From contig CM054154.1 in the NCBI GenBank assembly GCA_028751875.1, positions 53,638,594-53,702,593 on the forward strand: a DNA stretch of 64,000 bases. Direction: 5' to 3'. The notes below the pieces were generated by a model that was given only the letters and a program-made list of their open reading frames with translations, was not told the DNA's origin and searched no databases. Below, piece by piece: positions 34,312 through 44,172 of the stretch; position 1 is the first letter of the stretch; every line of letters begins with the position of its first letter. Origin of the DNA: Rapana venosa. Its lineage: Eukaryota; Mollusca; Gastropoda; Neogastropoda; Muricidae. The position numbers and the translations under genes are program-made.

Positions 34312-34835
34312 AAGTGGGCAACAGTAAAAAAGCATACGACACCCTGAAGAAACTCACAAAACCACTTCAAACCAAATCATCAGTCATTGAAGACAGCTCC
34401 GGAAACCTCCTCACAGAAAGCTCAGCTGCATTGAACAGGTGGTCTGAGTATTGTCAAGAACTATACAACTACCCAATCCAACCTGACAAGAGCATAATAG
34501 AAGAGGAAGCAGCAACATCAAGAGTACCCTCGCCATTACCTATACTGAGGGAAGAAGTGGAAGAAGCCATCCGTAGTTTACCAGTAGGAAAGTCCCCAGG
34601 AGCAGACAACATACCAGCAGAGCTGCTCAAGCATGGTGACAAACAATTATCACACATGTTACAGCTATCTGTCAGAAGATTTGGAAGATTTGGGAGACAA
34701 AACAGTGGCCAACAGAATGGACACAATCACTCATCATACCCCTGCCCAAGAAGGGGAATTTACGCCAATGACAAAACTATAGAACAATCAGCCTCATCAG
34801 CCACGCCAGCAAGATCATGCTCAAAGTTATTTTGA
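34308..34835 (+). pseudogene. Linker and RT fingers (copy B)
   Basis: 175 codons: GNSKKAYDTLKKLTKP, YCQELYNYP and EEAIRSLPVGKSPGADNIPA (RT fingers). A frameshift near 34640 turns the remainder out of frame, compared with copy A, which keeps the QKIWETKQWPTEWT stretch. Confidence 0.7.
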
Positions 34836-36082
34836 ATCGACTAAAGAAGGAGGCAGAAGAACACCTTGCAGAGGAACAAGCTGGGTTCAGGGCAGGTAGG
34901 AGCACAATCAAACAGATTTTTAACTGCCACATCTTGATGGCAAAACATCTTCAACATCAGAGAGACCTGTTCCACAACTTCATCGACTTCAAGAAGGCTT
35001 TCGACAGAGTATGGCACGAAGGCCTGTGGCAGGTCCTCAGAATGTTTGGCATTGAAGAAGGACTAGTGCAAACCATTCAAGCACTATACAACACCGCAAG
35101 CAGTGCAGTCCTTCTGAACAATCAGATCGGAGACTACTTCAAAACCACAGTTGGGGTCCGACAAGGATGCCTGTTATCTCCAGTCCTGTTTAATCTGTTC
35201 TTGGAAAACATTATGAGAAAAACCCTCCAAGACTTCCACTCTACCATCTCCATTGGCGGCAGACCCCTCAACAACTTGCGGTTTGCCGATGACATTGACC
35301 TCATGGGCGGAAGTAACACAGAGCTGCAAGATCTTACGACCAGACTTGAGAACAGAGCTGGAGCATATGGGATGGAGGTGGTCTCGGAGAAAAGTAAAGT
35401 ACTTGTGAACAGCACGAGCAACGCCACTGCTCAAATTTACATGAACGGCCAGCAACTGGAGGAGGTAGACGCTTTTAAATACCTTGGCGCTACACTCACA
35501 AAGGACGGGCGATCGACGACAGAAATCAAAGTCAGACTAGCCATGGCAACATCTTCCATGACAAAACTCACCACCATATGGAAAAGTAAAGAGATCAGAT
35601 TCCCAATCAAACTAAAGCTCTACAAAGCCCTAATTAAGACTATCCTGCTGTACGGAAGTGAAACCTGGACATTGACTGCTGAAACAGCAAAGCGAATCCA
35701 GTCATTTGAAACAAAATGCCATAGAAAACTGCTGGGCATATCCTGGAGAGAACGAAAGACCAATGAATTTGTCAAGAGCCAAATAACACGGCTGGCAGGT
35801 CCACAGGAACCCCTTCTCACCATCGTCAAGAAGAAAAAGCTGACATGGTTCGGCCACGTCACCCGCCACAATACTCTGCCAAAAACAGTACTGCAGGGAA
35901 CACTCGAAAGTGGCAGAAAGAGGGGAAGACAGAACAAGTCATGGATGGACAACATCAGAGAATGGACCAGGATGAATGACTCGGCACTACTGCGCAGAGC
36001 CGAGGACCGAGATGGATGGAGGAGGCTTACCACGGCATCGTCTTTCGTGTCTCCTCCACGACCGCCAAGGTCACGAGACTGA
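34817..36082 (+). CDS. RTE-like reverse transcriptase core (copy B)
   Basis: 421 codons, uninterrupted. AEEQAGFRAGRSTI (residues about 17-30), FIDFKKAFDRVWHEGLWQVL (about 54-73), GVRQGCLLSPVLFNLFLEN (about 113-131), catalytic FADDIDLMGGS (about 156-166), KYLGATLTKDGRSTTEIK (about 221-238), LLYGSETWTLT, then WFGHVTRHNTLPKTVLQG and a basic GRKRGRQNKSWMDNI. RT copies the LINE RNA at the target nick. Upstream frameshifts mean the full protein is not made from this copy, but the core is unbroken. Confidence 0.85.
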   Translation: MLKVILNRLKKEAEEHLAEEQAGFRAGRSTIKQIFNCHILMAKHLQHQRDLFHNFIDFKKAFDRVWHEGLWQVLRMFGIEEGLVQTIQALYNTASSAVLLNNQIGDYFKTTVGVRQGCLLSPVLFNLFLENIMRKTLQDFHSTISIGGRPLNNLRFADDIDLMGGSNTELQDLTTRLENRAGAYGMEVVSEKSKVLVNSTSNATAQIYMNGQQLEEVDAFKYLGATLTKDGRSTTEIKVRLAMATSSMTKLTTIWKSKEIRFPIKLKLYKALIKTILLYGSETWTLTAETAKRIQSFETKCHRKLLGISWRERKTNEFVKSQITRLAGPQEPLLTIVKKKKLTWFGHVTRHNTLPKTVLQGTLESGRKRGRQNKSWMDNIREWTRMNDSALLRRAEDRDGWRRLTTASSFVSPPRPPRSRD

Positions 36083-36794
36083 TGATGATGATGATGATGA
36101 GTTCAGAATCTGCCCTGAACAATTCGGCACCAAGGTTGTCCTGGCCTGGTGACTTGCCGTTCTTGAGGGTCTTGATGGCAGCCACTATCTCTTCCTTTGT
36201 TGGGGGGTTGACATCAATGTCTAAGTCTTTTTTAGCTTCTGGGATGTCGGCTGTCTCGTCAGGTGGTGGTAGGTTGAGAACTTCCTGGAAGTGTTCAGCC
36301 CATCTTTCCTCTTGCTCTTTCTCTGTTGTCAACAGTTTCCCTTGTCTGTCCCTGATTGGTCCCCCAGCGCTCCTCTTAAATTTGTTGCATACTTTCTTGG
36401 TGATCTTGTAGACTTTCCCTTGCTCTCCTTGGGCCGCCGCCTCTTCTGCCTCAGCTGCCAGCTGGTCCATGGCTTCTCTCTTGTCACGGCGTGCGAGTCT
36501 CTTCACTTTCCTGTGTGCCTCTCTGTACAACTTTTCCTGCCTCTCTCGTAGCCGTGGAGACTTTACTTGCAGAAATCTCTTCTTGATCTCTCTCCTTTCT
36601 TTGATGACATCGAGGGTCTCTTGTTGGATCCAGTCATTGTTGGTCTTCTTCTTTTGATGACCGATGTTCTCCTTGCTGCTCTCAGTGTACAGTTTACAGA
36701 TCTGCTTCCATGTCGTATCTATGTCATGCTGCTCAGTCATGTTCTGCAGGATGTGGAATCTGTTCCTCAGATTGTTGATGAATGCAGACTTCAC
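36027..36794 (-). pseudogene. Linker and RT fingers of copy C
   Basis: Up to about residue 230 this frame is copy C: a long helical, Glu/Lys/Arg-rich linker (KVKRLARRDKREAMDQLAAE) and RT fingers with AAIKTLKNGKSPGQDNLGAE. The last residues run into the 3' tail of copy B and are not part of the gene. True continuation is at 33731. Confidence 0.8.
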
Positions 36795-37114
36795 GTTGGT
36801 GTCTCTCAGTCGATGGGTATCAAATCGCGCTTGAGTGGTTTGTCTTGTGTTCTTCTACCGACTTCTGAAGGTAAGAGATACCATCTCAGGGCAGGATGCA
36901 GCTAAAGTACGCGGTGAACTGACCGGATGCATAGCCCATCTTTCAGACACCCTGGCCCTCAAAGGTCATGCCAACCATGACCTGTCCCAGAAACGGAGAG
37001 ACATGGGCACGAAGATGGGGATGCTATCCATACTGAAAGAGCCCATGACAGACTCAGCGGAAAGAACTTCACATTTGGATATGACACTATCGGCAGTTTC
37101 TAGATCCACTTTGA

Positions 37115-37292
37115 TTCTCCTCTGAAGTCGGAGTATGGCTGCCTATATGGCGAGGTATTTGAAAACAGTCATACACGCAAACTTCTTATCCGGTGTACTT
37201 TCTATCTCACAGTGATTCCCAGGTGGGAGGATGAGTGAGTCAGTGCATATTCTGGGTGACCCCTAGGGTGTTAAGCTGCCTGCTGGGGAACA
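37115..37292 (+). repeat. Dispersed repeat R, copy 4 (long type)
   Basis: CTCTGAAGTCGGAGTATGGC to GGGTGACCCCTAGGGTGTTA, shared with 39505-39668 and with 30875-31035 in reverse. CAGTGATTCCCAGGTGGGA is the best-kept part. Confidence 0.55.
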
Positions 37293-37504
37293 CACAACTA
37301 CTACTACTCTCAATCCATTCTTCCTTTTATCAGTTCTACTTTTTAATGTCCGCCTTTGACAGCATCAATGATGTGTGACCCTCCACCATGAAATGAGTCC
37401 CATTGCACCTGACCCTCTATTCCACGAGAAGCCATTTTAGGCAGGTGTCGATTTTGAGATTTTCATTGACTACAAAACTATCAAGCTTTCTTCTACCTTG
37501 TACT
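37293..37504. other. Spacer, nothing recognised
   Basis: Unique-looking sequence of moderate AT content. No frame or repeat family seen. Confidence 0.4.
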
Positions 37505-37536
37505 GAAGTATTCTTCTTCTTCTTCTTCCTTTTTTG

Positions 37537-38198
37537 TCATGTTTTTCCCAGGGGTAGTTTGACGTTGATGAGCCTTCTCCATCTCTCTCTGTTTTGAGCT
37601 TCCTCCTTATTTATGCCCCTTTCTCTAAGATCATCTGCAACACAGGTAGCCCAGGTTTTGCTAGGTCTTCCCTTTGGTCTCTTTCCATCCACTACGAAGT
37701 TCATTGCTCTTTTTATGATGTGGTGGTCTGCTTTCCGTTGAACGTGCCCAAACCAGCGCAGTCTATTGCTACTAGCTACAGACTTCAGATCATCAACTTT
37801 GCACATTCTCCATAGTTCTTCATTTGTGATCCTGTCTTCCCATTTGATCCCTGTCATGCAGCGTAGCATTCGGCTTTCACAGCTCCTCAACAAACGTTCG
37901 ACGGTTTTTGTGAAAACCCACAGGAACCATACCATACAAGGAGAACAGGTCTGATGCAGGCCTTATATATCAGACAGCGTCTCTCCAGTGGGATTTTCCG
38001 ATTTCCGAGCAGACCTGCCAATTCTTTCCATTTCTTCCAAGCACTCGCAATCCTGGTTCTGACAGCTAACTCAGAATTTGCTTCGCAGCTCATCATCTCT
38101 CCCAGGTAGCAGAATTCCTCTACCACTTCTATCTTCCCTTGTTCAAACTCCAGCTCCTCCTTTCCTGCATCGGTATTGTCTTCACCCTTCTTATTCAT
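37537..38198 (-). pseudogene. RT C-terminal region (element L)
   Basis: Two frames (38198-37887 and 37935-37537) join after a frameshift near 37915. They contain EFCYLGEMMSCEANSELAV, ASAWKKWKELAGLLGN, ERLLRSCESRMLRCMTGIKW, then LRWFGHVQRKADHHI and GRPSKTWATCVADDLRE, the typical thumb and tail of RTE-type RT. The catalytic palm is absent. Confidence 0.7.
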
Positions 38199-38205
38199 AC
38201 AACTA

Positions 38206-38368
38206 GGGCAGGGGGTGCAAAGAATCTCCGGCTTTTACAAACCAAAGATAAAAATTGGATCAGCAAATGTTGGGTCACTTCACGGAAGATCGTTGGAAGT
38301 GATTGAGATGCTCAGACGAAGAAAAATAGATACTTATCCTACTATTATTGTGATGCAAAATTGGTGAA
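38206..38368 (+). pseudogene. Endonuclease N-terminus, inverted part of element L
   Basis: KIKIGSANVGSLHGRSLEVI then EMLRRRKIDTYP corresponds to the first beta-strand and Asn region of an APE-type LINE endonuclease. The expected catalytic Glu is replaced in the damaged end (VMQNW). Only about 50 codons remain. Confidence 0.5.
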
Positions 38369-38370
38369 TA

Positions 38371-39297
38371 TTTTTTCTCTCTTCCTGGAGTCTCACTTGT
38401 TGGTGTCATCGAGTACAGCATTAGCCACCTCGAGTCCATCATTTTATTTGTAATGCCTTTTTTTTAATATATAGAATTGTCGATTTTCAATTTTTAATTT
38501 TGTTTGGTTGTTTTGGGTTTTTTTAAAGTCTAATTATTTTTATTTGTGACATTGATCAGCAGCAACACTGCGACTCAAATCATGACCACATTTGATAATC
38601 ATTTACTGCTGACAGTGCCACAACTTTCATCCTTTCAATTCAGGCATGGTGAAGAGCTTTCAACAACAAAATGACCAAAGTTTTGCAGTGTTTAATGGTT
38701 AAAATTCACATTCTTACACCAAGCAACCTCAAAATATTTTCAGGTTTAGCATTTACTCCATAATTTATACAATCACACTGAAAATGCCGTAGAACATGAA
38801 CATGCATAAACTTTTAAGCAGCATACATAAATGAAAAATTCATCACACACACAAAAAAGGAGTCACAGTAGCCCTGTGGTACAGACAGGCAACAGAAAAG
38901 TTTCCCCCCAAAAGTTACAACCCCTGTCCCTAAAAAAATCTATGTCCTTGACCAGATTTCAATCCCTATCCAAATCATATCACTGTGGGTTATTCAGCCT
39001 GAGGTAAGATGGGACTGGGAGTAGGGACACGAACCATCTCCTTCCCAAAAATTCAGAATGCTCTGCATCCTACAACGAAGACAGAAACCACCCAGCTGAG
39101 TATTGATTACTTCACAGGCATCAGTTTTCTTATGTCTTGACCAACACTGCAGGTGTCTGCACTTCTCAAGCCTAACCTGCACTGAGGCAACGTCAAGGAA
39201 AGAAGCGAGTATTTTAAAGCAGTGCAGCACACGCTGCATCACTCACAGCCTCAAACCATGTCTCTGGTCCAGGCCAAAAGTTTTGACTGTCACTGAT
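38371..39297. other. No gene recognised
   Basis: AT-rich non-repetitive-looking DNA with a few polyA/polyT runs. No long frame, no known repeat. This is one of the few stretches that may be ordinary intergenic or intronic sequence. Confidence 0.45.
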
Positions 39298-39405
39298 GAA
39301 AACACATCCCTGAAGTTGGAATGCGGCTACCTTCATGGTGGACAAAAAACCGGGTTGCATCCAGAAAATCTTACAATTGGTGAACTTCCAAAACTTCTAA
39401 CTATG
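39298..39405 (+). repeat. Dispersed repeat R, copy 5
   Basis: CCTGAAGTTGGAATGCGGCT, TTCATGGTGGACAAAAAACC and CAATTGGTGAACTTCC match copies 1 and 3. Confidence 0.55.
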
Positions 39406-39504
39406 CATTGAAATATTCTGATGAGACTAACCTCATCCACAACAAGCTCTTAACATAACCACCTGTACTTTCTCTCCATTCAAGGAGGGAAGGAAAAAAA
39501 ACCC

Positions 39505-39668
39505 CTCTGAAGATGGAGTATGGCTGTCTATATGTCAAGGTACTTGAAAATAGTTGTACCATGCAAACTTCTCAACCAGTGCGTACTTTACAGTCTCACA
39601 GTGATTCCCAGGTGGGAAGAGTGAGACATGTTCTGGGTGACCCCCATAGTGTTAAGCTGAAGAACACC
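39505..39668 (+). repeat. Dispersed repeat R, copy 6 (long type)
   Basis: CCTCTGAAGATGGAGTATGG, CACAGTGATTCCCAGGTGGG and TTCTGGGTGACCCCCATAGT match 37115-37292. It follows copy 5 by 100 bases in the same direction. Confidence 0.55.
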
Positions 39669-39783
39669 CAACATGTTAAAATGATTTTGTGGCTAAAGTT
39701 TTGGGTGGGGGGTTAAGTACAGAGGCTAAAACTGTCGCTACAGGAGGATTTTAATTTTTGTTGTTGTTTTTTGGGTGTTCCTG

Positions 39784-40283
39784 NNNNNNNNNNNNNNNNN
39801 NNNNNNNNNNNNNNNNNNNNNNNNNNNNNNNNNNNNNNNNNNNNNNNNNNNNNNNNNNNNNNNNNNNNNNNNNNNNNNNNNNNNNNNNNNNNNNNNNNNN
39901 NNNNNNNNNNNNNNNNNNNNNNNNNNNNNNNNNNNNNNNNNNNNNNNNNNNNNNNNNNNNNNNNNNNNNNNNNNNNNNNNNNNNNNNNNNNNNNNNNNNN
40001 NNNNNNNNNNNNNNNNNNNNNNNNNNNNNNNNNNNNNNNNNNNNNNNNNNNNNNNNNNNNNNNNNNNNNNNNNNNNNNNNNNNNNNNNNNNNNNNNNNNN
40101 NNNNNNNNNNNNNNNNNNNNNNNNNNNNNNNNNNNNNNNNNNNNNNNNNNNNNNNNNNNNNNNNNNNNNNNNNNNNNNNNNNNNNNNNNNNNNNNNNNNN
40201 NNNNNNNNNNNNNNNNNNNNNNNNNNNNNNNNNNNNNNNNNNNNNNNNNNNNNNNNNNNNNNNNNNNNNNNNNNNNNNNNNNN
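39784..40283. other. Assembly gap (500 N)
   Basis: Exactly 500 N, placeholder length. Confidence 0.99.
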
Positions 40284-40720
40284 CAACCCCAAAAAAAATT
40301 TTAAATTGTTAAATGCTTTTTAAACTTTTCTTTGAAAAGACTACCTTACTAAAGTGGTTTTAAATACCATTAAATATCTTCCCCTACACCAAAAAACAAG
40401 TTTAACAAAGCATCATGTGTTTAAGATAATGACAGGAACTTTCCCTCACCCTTAAAAGACAAGTTCCCAATGAATCATTCCAGAAATATGAAAAGCCATG
40501 TGTCCCAATCCCAAGATTAATTTGTTCAAATCTAGCTTACTTTACCAGCCCTGTGCGTGGAACTCCCTTCCTGACTCATTTAGACAACACCAATCATTAA
40601 CAATCTCAAAGTAATTTTTTCATCCACTTGATGCATCAAAAATAAAAATCCACACTTGATCTGTTGAAACAAGTAATATATCCTCCCCTTACATTATACC
40701 AAATTATCCTCTCTCTCTCT

Positions 40721-40767
<47 letters not shown>

Positions 40768-40980
40768 CCCCCCTCTCTCTCTCTGTTTAAGTGTGAGTGT
40801 TTTACTTGTATATCGCTATTGTGTTATTGAAAAATGACTTCTAGAAATGATTTTTCCACTATTCTACTTCTTTATAATGACTCTAGGACGATCTTAACAT
40901 GTACAATGTTAAGTCACAGTGAGTTCTAATGGCGTTAGCGTTGATGAATTGAAAACTATATTCAATATCATATGGATTTA
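40284..40980. other. No gene recognised; includes a CT tract
   Basis: AT-rich with a (CT)n/(C)n tract at about 40711-40784. No frame of interest. Confidence 0.5.
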
Positions 40981-41404
40981 AAATGCACTGCGCTCTCTCT
41001 CTCTCTCTCTCTCATCTCTCTCTCCTCTCTCTCTCTCTCCTCTCTCTCTCCTCTCCTCTCTCTCTCTCTCTCTTCTCTCTCCTCTCTTCCTCTCTCTCTC
41101 TCTCTCTCTCCCTCTCTCTCGCCCTCTCCTTTTATTATTTGCTTATAGATTTAATCGTTTGTATTTACAATTAGTATCCCGTTAAATGCTTTATTCAGAT
41201 TTAATATTTCAGTTCTACTCCCTAAATTGACTGTATTTGAGATTCAGTGAATGTTTTATTTTGATATCTTGTTTTGAGCGTACCAATTATGTATAGCTAA
41301 TTCCAAAATGCAGATGTCCTTCTCTATGACTATACATGATATTCATAAAGGTTTTATGTTGACATTGATGCATGGTGTGAGTGCGCGCGCGCGCGCGTGC
41401 GTGT

Positions 41405-41945
41405 GTCAAAGTCAAAGTCAAACTTTTATTTTCAGATGGTACATTGAATAAGCAGTGCATTTGCTTTTTTTCATCAAGCCATCTATCTAAAGAAAGAAAA
41501 AAAGCGAGAAAAAAAAAGATAATGTATATGCAGACATAGAATAAAAAAAACCTAATCTATGGTAAAATATACAAATCAAACAAAAAAACCAATAACATAT
41601 GCATATGTGGAATTAAAATAAAACAAAAAACCCAGAAAAATATGAGACCATACAATTGAAATAATTCAAAAATCTTGAAAAAAAAAATACCCGTCATAAC
41701 ACAAACAAACAAGCAACAATAAAAAACCAAAACCAAAACAAACAAAGAAGACAAAACAGAATAAAAATATAAAAAAAACCCACACCAACTGCTTCCCTCC
41801 CCCCTCTCACACACACATGTACACACAAACCTTCAACCATACAAACAACTGAATAAAACAACAACAAAAGGATGAATCAACAAGGACAACCACAACAAGG
41901 AAATAAACAATCAAACAAACAAAAATATACATACACAACAACAAC
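41405..41945 (-). mobile_element. Probable retroposon 3' fragment with hexamer tail
   Basis: Present in copy 1 of the duplicated unit but not in copy 2, so it is an insertion. One end is GTCAAAGTCAAAGTCAAACT (minus strand TTTGAC repeats), a microsatellite-type tail. The body is A-rich and codes for nothing recognisable. The other end merges with the (TG)n at 41953. Confidence 0.45.
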
Positions 41946-41952
41946 AGCATGG

Positions 41953-41993
<41 letters not shown>

Positions 41994-41998
41994 CGTGC

Positions 41999-42045
<47 letters not shown>

Positions 42046-42050
42046 GCGTG
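41953..42050 (+). repeat. (TG)n microsatellite with CG interruptions
   Basis: Long GT run with a GTGC-type interruption near 41988-42004. Confidence 0.9.
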
Positions 42051-42630
42051 TGTGTGTACGTGTGCATGGGGATGCAAATTGCTTCTACAATATTTGTTTC
42101 ATGTAGTTTACTATTGCTGTTGCCTCCCATAACAGCACAAAGAACTTTTGACGTTTCTTTCTGTTACAAATTAAACTATTTACGTGGTTTGTTTTCCTTT
42201 ATTTTATAGAGGTTTTGCTTTGTTTGGTTCTGTTTTGGTTTGGGTTTGGGGTTGTTGTTGCTTTTTTGAGGGGGGACTATTCGGTTGTTCCCTCTCCCCT
42301 TGTTGTTGCCGTTTTGTTTTGCTCTTGGTTCTTGCTATTTTTTGGGTTGTTTCTGTGTTTTCTGTTCTGCTTTCTTTCTTACTTGTTGCTACTTTTTTTT
42401 CTTTTTTTTTCTTCTCTCTCTCTTAGGTGATTTTGTGGTGATTTTTGTGTAGTATTTTTTCCGTAAGCTGTCTAAGTGTATTGCTATGGGCTTTATTTAT
42501 TTTATTATCATATATATCCTTAAGGGCGGGGACTGGATGTAAAAAAAGCACATGGGTGCTTATTCATTATCCTCGAAATAAAAGAATTTGTCATTGTCAT
42601 TGTCATTGTCATTGCTCTCTCTCTCTCTTC

Positions 42631-42716
<86 letters not shown>

Positions 42717-43475
42717 GTCCTCTCCTTTTAGTGTTTTGCTTATAGATTTAATTGTCGTGTTTACAATTAGTATCCTGTTGAATGGTTTATTCAGATTTAA
42801 TATTTCAGTTTTATTGCGTAAGTTGACTGTATTTGAGATTTAGTGAATGCTTTATTTTGATATCTTGTTTTGAGTATACCAATTACGTATAACTAATTCC
42901 AATGTGCAGATGTCCTTTTTATGACTATACATGATAGTCATAAAAATTTGATTTTGGCATTGAGGCATGGTGTGAGTGCGTGCGTGCGCGCGCGCGTGTG
43001 TAGTTGTGTGTGTGTTTGTGTGTGTGTTGTGTGGGGTGTGTGTGTGTTTTTTGTGTGGGGGTTTTTACACGTGTACGTGTGCATGGGGATGCAAATAGCT
43101 TGTGCATAATCTCCTAGGTTTTCTTATACAATATTTGTTTTGTGTAGTTTACTATTGCTGTTGCTTCCCATAAAAGCACAATGAATTTGCTGACGTTTCT
43201 TTCTGTTAGCCAAAATGATACTATTTATATGGTTTGTTATCCTTTATATTATGGAGGTTTTGCTTTGTTTGGTTCTGTTTTGGTTTTGGTTTGGGCCTTT
43301 TTTGGAGGGGGAACTATTTGGTTGTCCCCTTTCCCCTTGTTGTTGTTCCGCTTTTGTTTTACTCTTGGTTTCTTTGCTATTTCTTCGGTTCTTCCTTTGT
43401 TTTCTGTTTTGCTGTCTTTCTTACTTGTTGTTGCCTTTTCTCTCTCCCCTCTCTCTCTCTCTCTCTCTCTCTCTC

Positions 43476-43528
<53 letters not shown>

Positions 43529-43559
43529 ACTCTTGTCAGTGATTTTTGTGGGGGCTTTT

Positions 43560-43900
43560 CAGACAAAGTTCGAAACATACGCTCCAGACCGGATCAGACT
43601 CAATTCCAGCCTGCGCCTCCTGATCCTCAGTTCACTGCCACTCCTCTCTTTTCCTTCCATCCCACAAGTGAAAAAGAAATCACGACAATTCTGAAGGAAA
43701 TGACTATAAAATCATGCGACCTTGATCCCATACCTGCTCCTGTTTTCTCACAATGCCTTCCACAACTTGTGCCTATTATCACTAAAATACTAAACTCATC
43801 TCTTCAGTCAGGAAATTTTCCATCAGCTCTTAAAACAGCAATAGTCACACCTCTACTGAAAAAAGCACGACCTCGATCCCAACATTCTGAAGAATTATAG
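43560..43900 (+). pseudogene. RT fingers of CR1/L2-like copy K
   Basis: The frame from about 43560 reads DKVRNIRSR, then KSCDLDPIPAPVFSQCLPQ and FPSALKTAIVTPLLKKA, the usual CR1/L2 RT fingers. The upstream residues of the open frame are microsatellite translation. A frameshift near 43870 leads to ILKNYRPVSNLPFVSKVLEK in the next frame. Confidence 0.7.
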
Positions 43901-44172
43901 GCCTGTCTCAAACTTACCCTTTGTCTCTAAAGTACTAGAAAAAGTTGTTCTCAAACAGCTCAGCAGTCACCTTCATTCCAATGATCTTCTTCCCACTTTT
44001 CGGTCTGTCTATCGCCCCAACCACAGCACCGAAACCACCCTAGTCCACACTTTAGATACACTTCTACTTGCTTCTGATGCAGGAAAAATCTCCCTCCTCA
44101 CTCTTCTTGACTTATCTGCAGCCTTTGATACCATAGATCACTCAATTCTTCTTTCTCGCCTCCAAAATACGT

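Larger units (their letters stand above)
33746..36099 (+). mobile_element. RTE-like LINE copy B, nested in copy C
   Basis: Flanked by the 14-bp TSD AGTTCAGAATCTGC (33732-33745 and 36100-36113). Starts inside the endonuclease (WHAPNGKIHNQIDFIL, then GSDHDLVL), continues through a linker and RT, and ends in a (GAT)n tail. It is nearly identical in protein to copy A at 2083-3656. Frameshifts near 34270 and 34640 break the N-terminal half; the RT core frame is intact. It inserted after copy C, so it is the youngest level of this nest. Confidence 0.92.
32311..36856 (-). mobile_element. RTE-like LINE copy C, split by copy B
   Basis: Flanked by the 12-bp TSD ACCGACTTCTGA (32299-32310 and 36857-36868). 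Minus-strand order: post-endonuclease linker and RT fingers (36794 to about 36115), then after copy B the rest of RT (33731-32330), ending in an (ATG)n tail (32311-32325). The endonuclease is truncated, with only KNTRQTTQARFDTHRLRD-like sequence left. Removing copy B restores a continuous frame across ADSELAADILQ. Its own reading frame is otherwise in good condition. Confidence 0.88.
31944..37118 (+). pseudogene. gag/ORF1-like fragment split by nested LINEs
   Basis: The + strand from 31944 reads DEEKDNFFAEMASSFDDKDE and VSEKLAKLLESRF; after removal of the insertion 32311-36856 it resumes at 36869 with RDTISGQDAAKVRGEL, LALKGHANHDLSQKRRD and a damaged NFTFGYD-like end. The style (PVSEKLAKL..., then a helical region with H..LS..RR) resembles ORF1/gag proteins seen beside DIRS-type tyrosine-recombinase retroelements; this is recalled, not searched. 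Several frameshifts. A host gene is possible but less likely. Confidence 0.4.
37505..38370 (-). mobile_element. LINE fragment L with inverted 5' part
   Basis: 37505-38198 on the minus strand encodes an RT C-terminal region ending in a (GAA)n tail. 38206-38368 on the + strand encodes the endonuclease N-terminus of a LINE (KIGSANVGSLHGRSLEVIEM). The endonuclease start sits at the junction and points away from it. This is the geometry left by twin priming, in which a 5' segment of the same RNA copy is inserted inverted. Middle parts of the element are missing. Confidence 0.65.
40981..42610 (+). repeat. Microsatellite-rich duplicated unit, copy 1
   Basis: Order: (CT)n, a 250-bp AT-rich segment (AGATTTAATATTTCAGTT, TTTGATATCTTGTTTTGAG), GC/GT-rich microsatellite, GTGTGCATGGGGATGCAAAT, a GT/T-rich segment with TTTTGCTTTGTTTGGTTCTG, CT run, then GCGGGGACTGGATGTAAAAA and TTGTCATTGTCATTGTCATT. 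The same order follows from 42611. Copy 1 carries a separate insertion at 41405-41945. Confidence 0.7.

Noticed and set aside
38870..38975. A possible tRNA or tRNA-headed SINE (GTAGCCCTGTGGTACAGACA and GATTTCAATCCC)
   Set aside because: The box-like words are about 80 bases apart, no cloverleaf forms by eye and no second copy was seen.
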